A program made the translations under genes and the position numbers. Shown piece by piece: positions 62,701 through 64,000 of a stretch of DNA of 64,000 bases. Origin of the DNA: Leptasterias polaris. Taxonomy: Eukaryota > Echinodermata > Asteroidea > Forcipulatida > Asteriidae. The stretch lies in assembly GCA_037783415.1 (NCBI GenBank), contig JAZGTN010000028.1, forward strand, positions 2,995,001 to 3,059,000, read 5' to 3'. Every line of letters starts with the position of its first letter. The stretch's first letter is position 1. The notes under the pieces were generated by a model, which had not been told where the DNA came from, searched no databases, and saw nothing but the letters and a program-made list of their open reading frames with translations.

Positions 62701-63990
62701 CTAAGCACATAAACAAATTATGCTTATAAAAATAAGGTTACCAGCCAAAATACCATTCCGCATGTACAACCTTTGACTGGTATCCGGGTTTACACTGGAT
62801 CGCTGGCCCGAAGCCAGTGTTTTTAGCGTTGGGCCAGTAAACTCATAACTGGAAAAATTCTGTGTTTTTTTCAATTGAATAATACTACCTCAATGTGATA
62901 AATATCTTTCAATTCTGTTGAGTGTCAAAGTATACTTACCCATAAGACAATGATATCAATCTTCTCTTATTGTGTAGGTTAGATTTTGTTTTCTGATTTT
63001 GATTGTGATCTTGTAAATATAAATCTGTTTCAGTAAACATTTTGAGCAACAAACCCTGTGGTCTTTTCCCTTTTTCCTCTCAAATTAGAGCCCTGGAAGT
63101 ACCTTTGATTTAAAATTCTTTGATTAAAAATGCCTTTTATTATTATTATTATTTTTGATACTCAGGTCAATTACACCTCAGTGGCTGATAACTGTAACAT
63201 TTGGCGTAACTACAACGACATTCAGGATTCCTGGGGCTCAGTAACGAGCATCATTGAGTATTATGGTGACAATCAGAAGACACTTGTCCCAGTGGCTGGT
63301 CCTGGACACTTTAACGATCCAGATATGGTAAGTATCAAATCTCACATCAAGTCATACACCACAAGGGAAACTGACTGGGTAAATTTTAATTCAATTCTGG
63401 GGTGAACACTGAACAAAGAGAAATTGACCAGAAAAGGATTTTTTAACCTGCGACCTCCAGATTAAATGTGCCAACTGAGCTATCTAGCCCTAAAACTTAG
63501 CAGCGTTTTTCTTTGAAAACAAGATTCGGGTTTGGGGTCTTAGTACTTCAGTTATTTTCAAGCAAACTTATTTGCATTTAACAATAATTTGTAGGCTTTT
63601 TGAAATGATGGCTTCATGTTTGAAATTTCTCAACAAGAAAATAGCAGTTTCAAAATGTCTTCCCTCCTGGTGCACTGACCAGCAAGTTTCAACCACAAGT
63701 GGCCTAAGCCTCATTGTCAAGTAGTTTCGTGCAGTACATCTCTTTTCCTTTTGATTTAACAATTAAAGTATATTTGCTGATGTTACTTACAGTTAATTAT
63801 TGGCAACAAAGGGTTGAGTGTGAACCAATCAAATGCTCAGATGGCAATGTGGGCCATCTTCGCTGCTCCTCTCTTGATGTCCAATGATCTCCGCAATATC
63901 CAACCCGTCTTCAGAGACATCTTACAGAACAAGGAAGTCATCCGGATTAACCAAGATCCTGCTGGGAAAATGGGAAAGAAAATGTTGACG
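56580..63990 (+). CDS. NAGA: Glycoside hydrolase family 27 enzyme B (alpha-N-acetylgalactosaminidase-like), 3' end outside window
   Basis: Six exons (317 residues) in frame; the C-terminal domain exon lies beyond the window. Signal peptide [15 protein letters not shown], then [20 protein letters not shown]. Nucleophile D154 (MLKLDGC), acid/base D215 ([11 protein letters not shown]), [10 protein letters not shown] (242-251). Substrate loop SCSWPDY: the Ser matches NAGA-type and not GLA-type enzymes, while the second selector is Asp rather than Ala. Exon lengths and phases from exon 2 to 6 equal those of gene A. Expected activity: lysosomal removal of terminal alpha-GalNAc (or alpha-Gal) from glycoconjugates. 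Neighbour of, and divergently transcribed from, gene A. A GLA-type specificity is the main alternative. Confidence 0.93.
56726..58316. other. GH27-B intron 1, first part
   Basis: Low-complexity (AAATAAATA)n around 57560-57620 and 57860-57890, and a possible LINE 3' tail at 57290-57850 (ccccacatctggggtac, gaagctgccgacagtggggg). No exon seen. Confidence 0.5.
58321..59293. mobile_element. Non-autonomous piggyBac-like element
   Basis: 973 bp bounded by TTAA on both sides (58317-58320, 59294-59297). The ends are inverted CCCTAACC(A)CCC, matching the piggyBac rule of TTAA target and CCY ends. The interior is a set of degenerate tttggtactgt / gttggactttgg repeats of about 50 bp. No transposase. In GH27-B intron 1. 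Confidence 0.75.
59425..59532. mobile_element. Small MITE, relative of 46070-46243
   Basis: 108 bp with a perfect 15-bp inverted end TAGACCCCTTGCATA and a gagggcgc module, as in the 46-kb copy. Confidence 0.7.
59797..60151. mobile_element. MITE, same family as 45553-45920
   Basis: 355 bp between TTAA copies (59793-59796, 60152-60155). It shares the interior segments (tgtgaaaatttgagctcaat, tttctcagaaacgagagcat) but with a diverged left end. In GH27-B intron 1, 50 bp before exon 2. Confidence 0.7.
60200..60374 (+). CDS. NAGA: GH27-B exon 2
   Basis: 175 nt; acceptor tttaatag, donor GTAAGT. Residues 49-107: [40 protein letters not shown]. Confidence 0.95.
60590..60800 (+). mobile_element. Penelope-like fragment, copy without the hammerhead
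   Basis: gcaggacagttcttttcaga and later segments match the 30.8-kb copy. The region includes a C10-11 tract at 60621. In GH27-B intron 2, about 115 bp before exon 3. Confidence 0.6.
60914..61088 (+). CDS. NAGA: GH27-B exon 3 (nucleophile)
   Basis: 175 nt; acceptor ttggtcag, donor GTAACA. Residues 108-166: [18 protein letters not shown] and [11 protein letters not shown] (D154). Confidence 0.95.
61184..62214 (-). mobile_element. Tc1/mariner element with about 210-bp inverted repeats and truncated transposase
   Basis: 1031 bp flanked by TA (61182-61183, 62215-62216). The ends are inverted AACTGYGCCAATAAAGTA, and the arms match for about 210 bp (61184-61390, 62008-62214). On the minus strand, 61814-61640 encodes [18 protein letters not shown] and [14 protein letters not shown], the second catalytic aspartate and C-terminal hallmark of Tc1 transposase. 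The N-terminal DNA-binding part and first catalytic Asp are missing. In GH27-B intron 3. Confidence 0.88.
62217..62470 (+). mobile_element. SINE S2
   Basis: ctcggtggtctagtggtaca, gtttgaatcccacgtgagta, cacaggacacggggaaagta. Starts right after the Tc1 element in GH27-B intron 3. Confidence 0.85.
62564..62658 (+). CDS. NAGA: GH27-B exon 4 (substrate loop)
   Basis: 95 nt; acceptor ccttcag, donor GTAAGG. Residues 166-197: [20 protein letters not shown] then [12 protein letters not shown]. Confidence 0.95.
63166..63327 (+). CDS. NAGA: GH27-B exon 5 (acid/base)
   Basis: 162 nt; acceptor atactcag, donor GTAAGT. Residues 198-251, with [16 protein letters not shown] (D215) and [11 protein letters not shown]. 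Confidence 0.95.
63345..63495 (-). mobile_element. Family S3 fragment
   Basis: caagggaaactgactgggta and (reverse strand) agggctagatagctcagttg match the 3' and tRNA-like parts. In GH27-B intron 5, 17 bp after the exon. Confidence 0.75.
63793..63990 (+). CDS. NAGA: GH27-B exon 6
   Basis: 198 nt; acceptor acttacag, donor GTAAGT at 63991. Residues 252-317: [45 protein letters not shown]. Confidence 0.95.
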
Positions 63991-64000
63991 GTAAGTAATT

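Overview
This is animal (metazoan) genomic DNA: AT-rich, intron-rich, and crowded with tRNA-derived SINEs, MITEs, LINE fragments and long inverted-repeat (fold-back) elements. The repeat style, including fold-back elements with tandemly repeated arms like the TU elements of sea urchin, fits an echinoderm best. That is inference, because no species-diagnostic gene is present.

Three protein-coding genes can be reconstructed exon by exon. (1) A complete minus-strand VWA3-family gene runs from 37712 (ATG) to 8582 (stop). Its 18 coding exons all join in frame into 1154 residues, with two von Willebrand A domains and three copies of a Trp-Leu/Gly-Leu motif. (2) A complete minus-strand glycoside hydrolase family 27 gene (alpha-galactosidase A / alpha-N-acetylgalactosaminidase family) runs from 50809 to 43275, with 7 coding exons and 407 residues. 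The catalytic aspartates are kept but several active-site neighbours are changed. (3) A second GH27 gene lies on the plus strand from 56580 and leaves the window after its sixth exon (63990). It looks like a conventional lysosomal alpha-N-acetylgalactosaminidase-type enzyme. Genes 2 and 3 are head-to-head paralogues with the same exon lengths and phases; a decayed CR1/Rex1-like LINE sits between them. A possible exon of a fourth gene (Tudor-like/DUF4537-type motif) lies at 1395-1563 on the minus strand.

Layout: 1-8.5 kb is mostly gene-free, with a MITE at 2968-3266, a CpG-rich duplicated block at 6.1-6.5 kb, a long hairpin at 7.1-7.3 kb and the possible orphan exon. 8.5-37.7 kb is the VWA3 gene, its introns filled with SINEs, LINE 3' ends, a 34-bp tandem array, a 400-bp CCAATT-rich element and a Penelope-like fragment with a hammerhead-ribozyme-like core. 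35.9-40.7 kb, around the 5' end of VWA3, holds three fold-back elements, two of them with clear target-site duplications. 42.5-43.1 kb is a very homogeneous 12-bp minisatellite just 3' of GH27 gene A. 43.3-50.8 kb is GH27 gene A, 51.7-54.9 kb is the LINE, and 56.0-56.3 kb is a probable promoter of gene B with two CACGTG boxes, a CCAAT box and a TATA box. 56.6-64.0 kb is gene B, whose introns carry a piggyBac-like element with TTAA ends, a Kolobok-like MITE and a Tc1 element with about 210-bp inverted repeats.

Functionally, the two GH27 genes would act in lysosomal or secreted glycoconjugate breakdown. VWA3 proteins are intracellular and their family is associated with motile cilia. I see no functional link between the two loci, and no prokaryotic operon, CRISPR array or true tRNA/rRNA gene.
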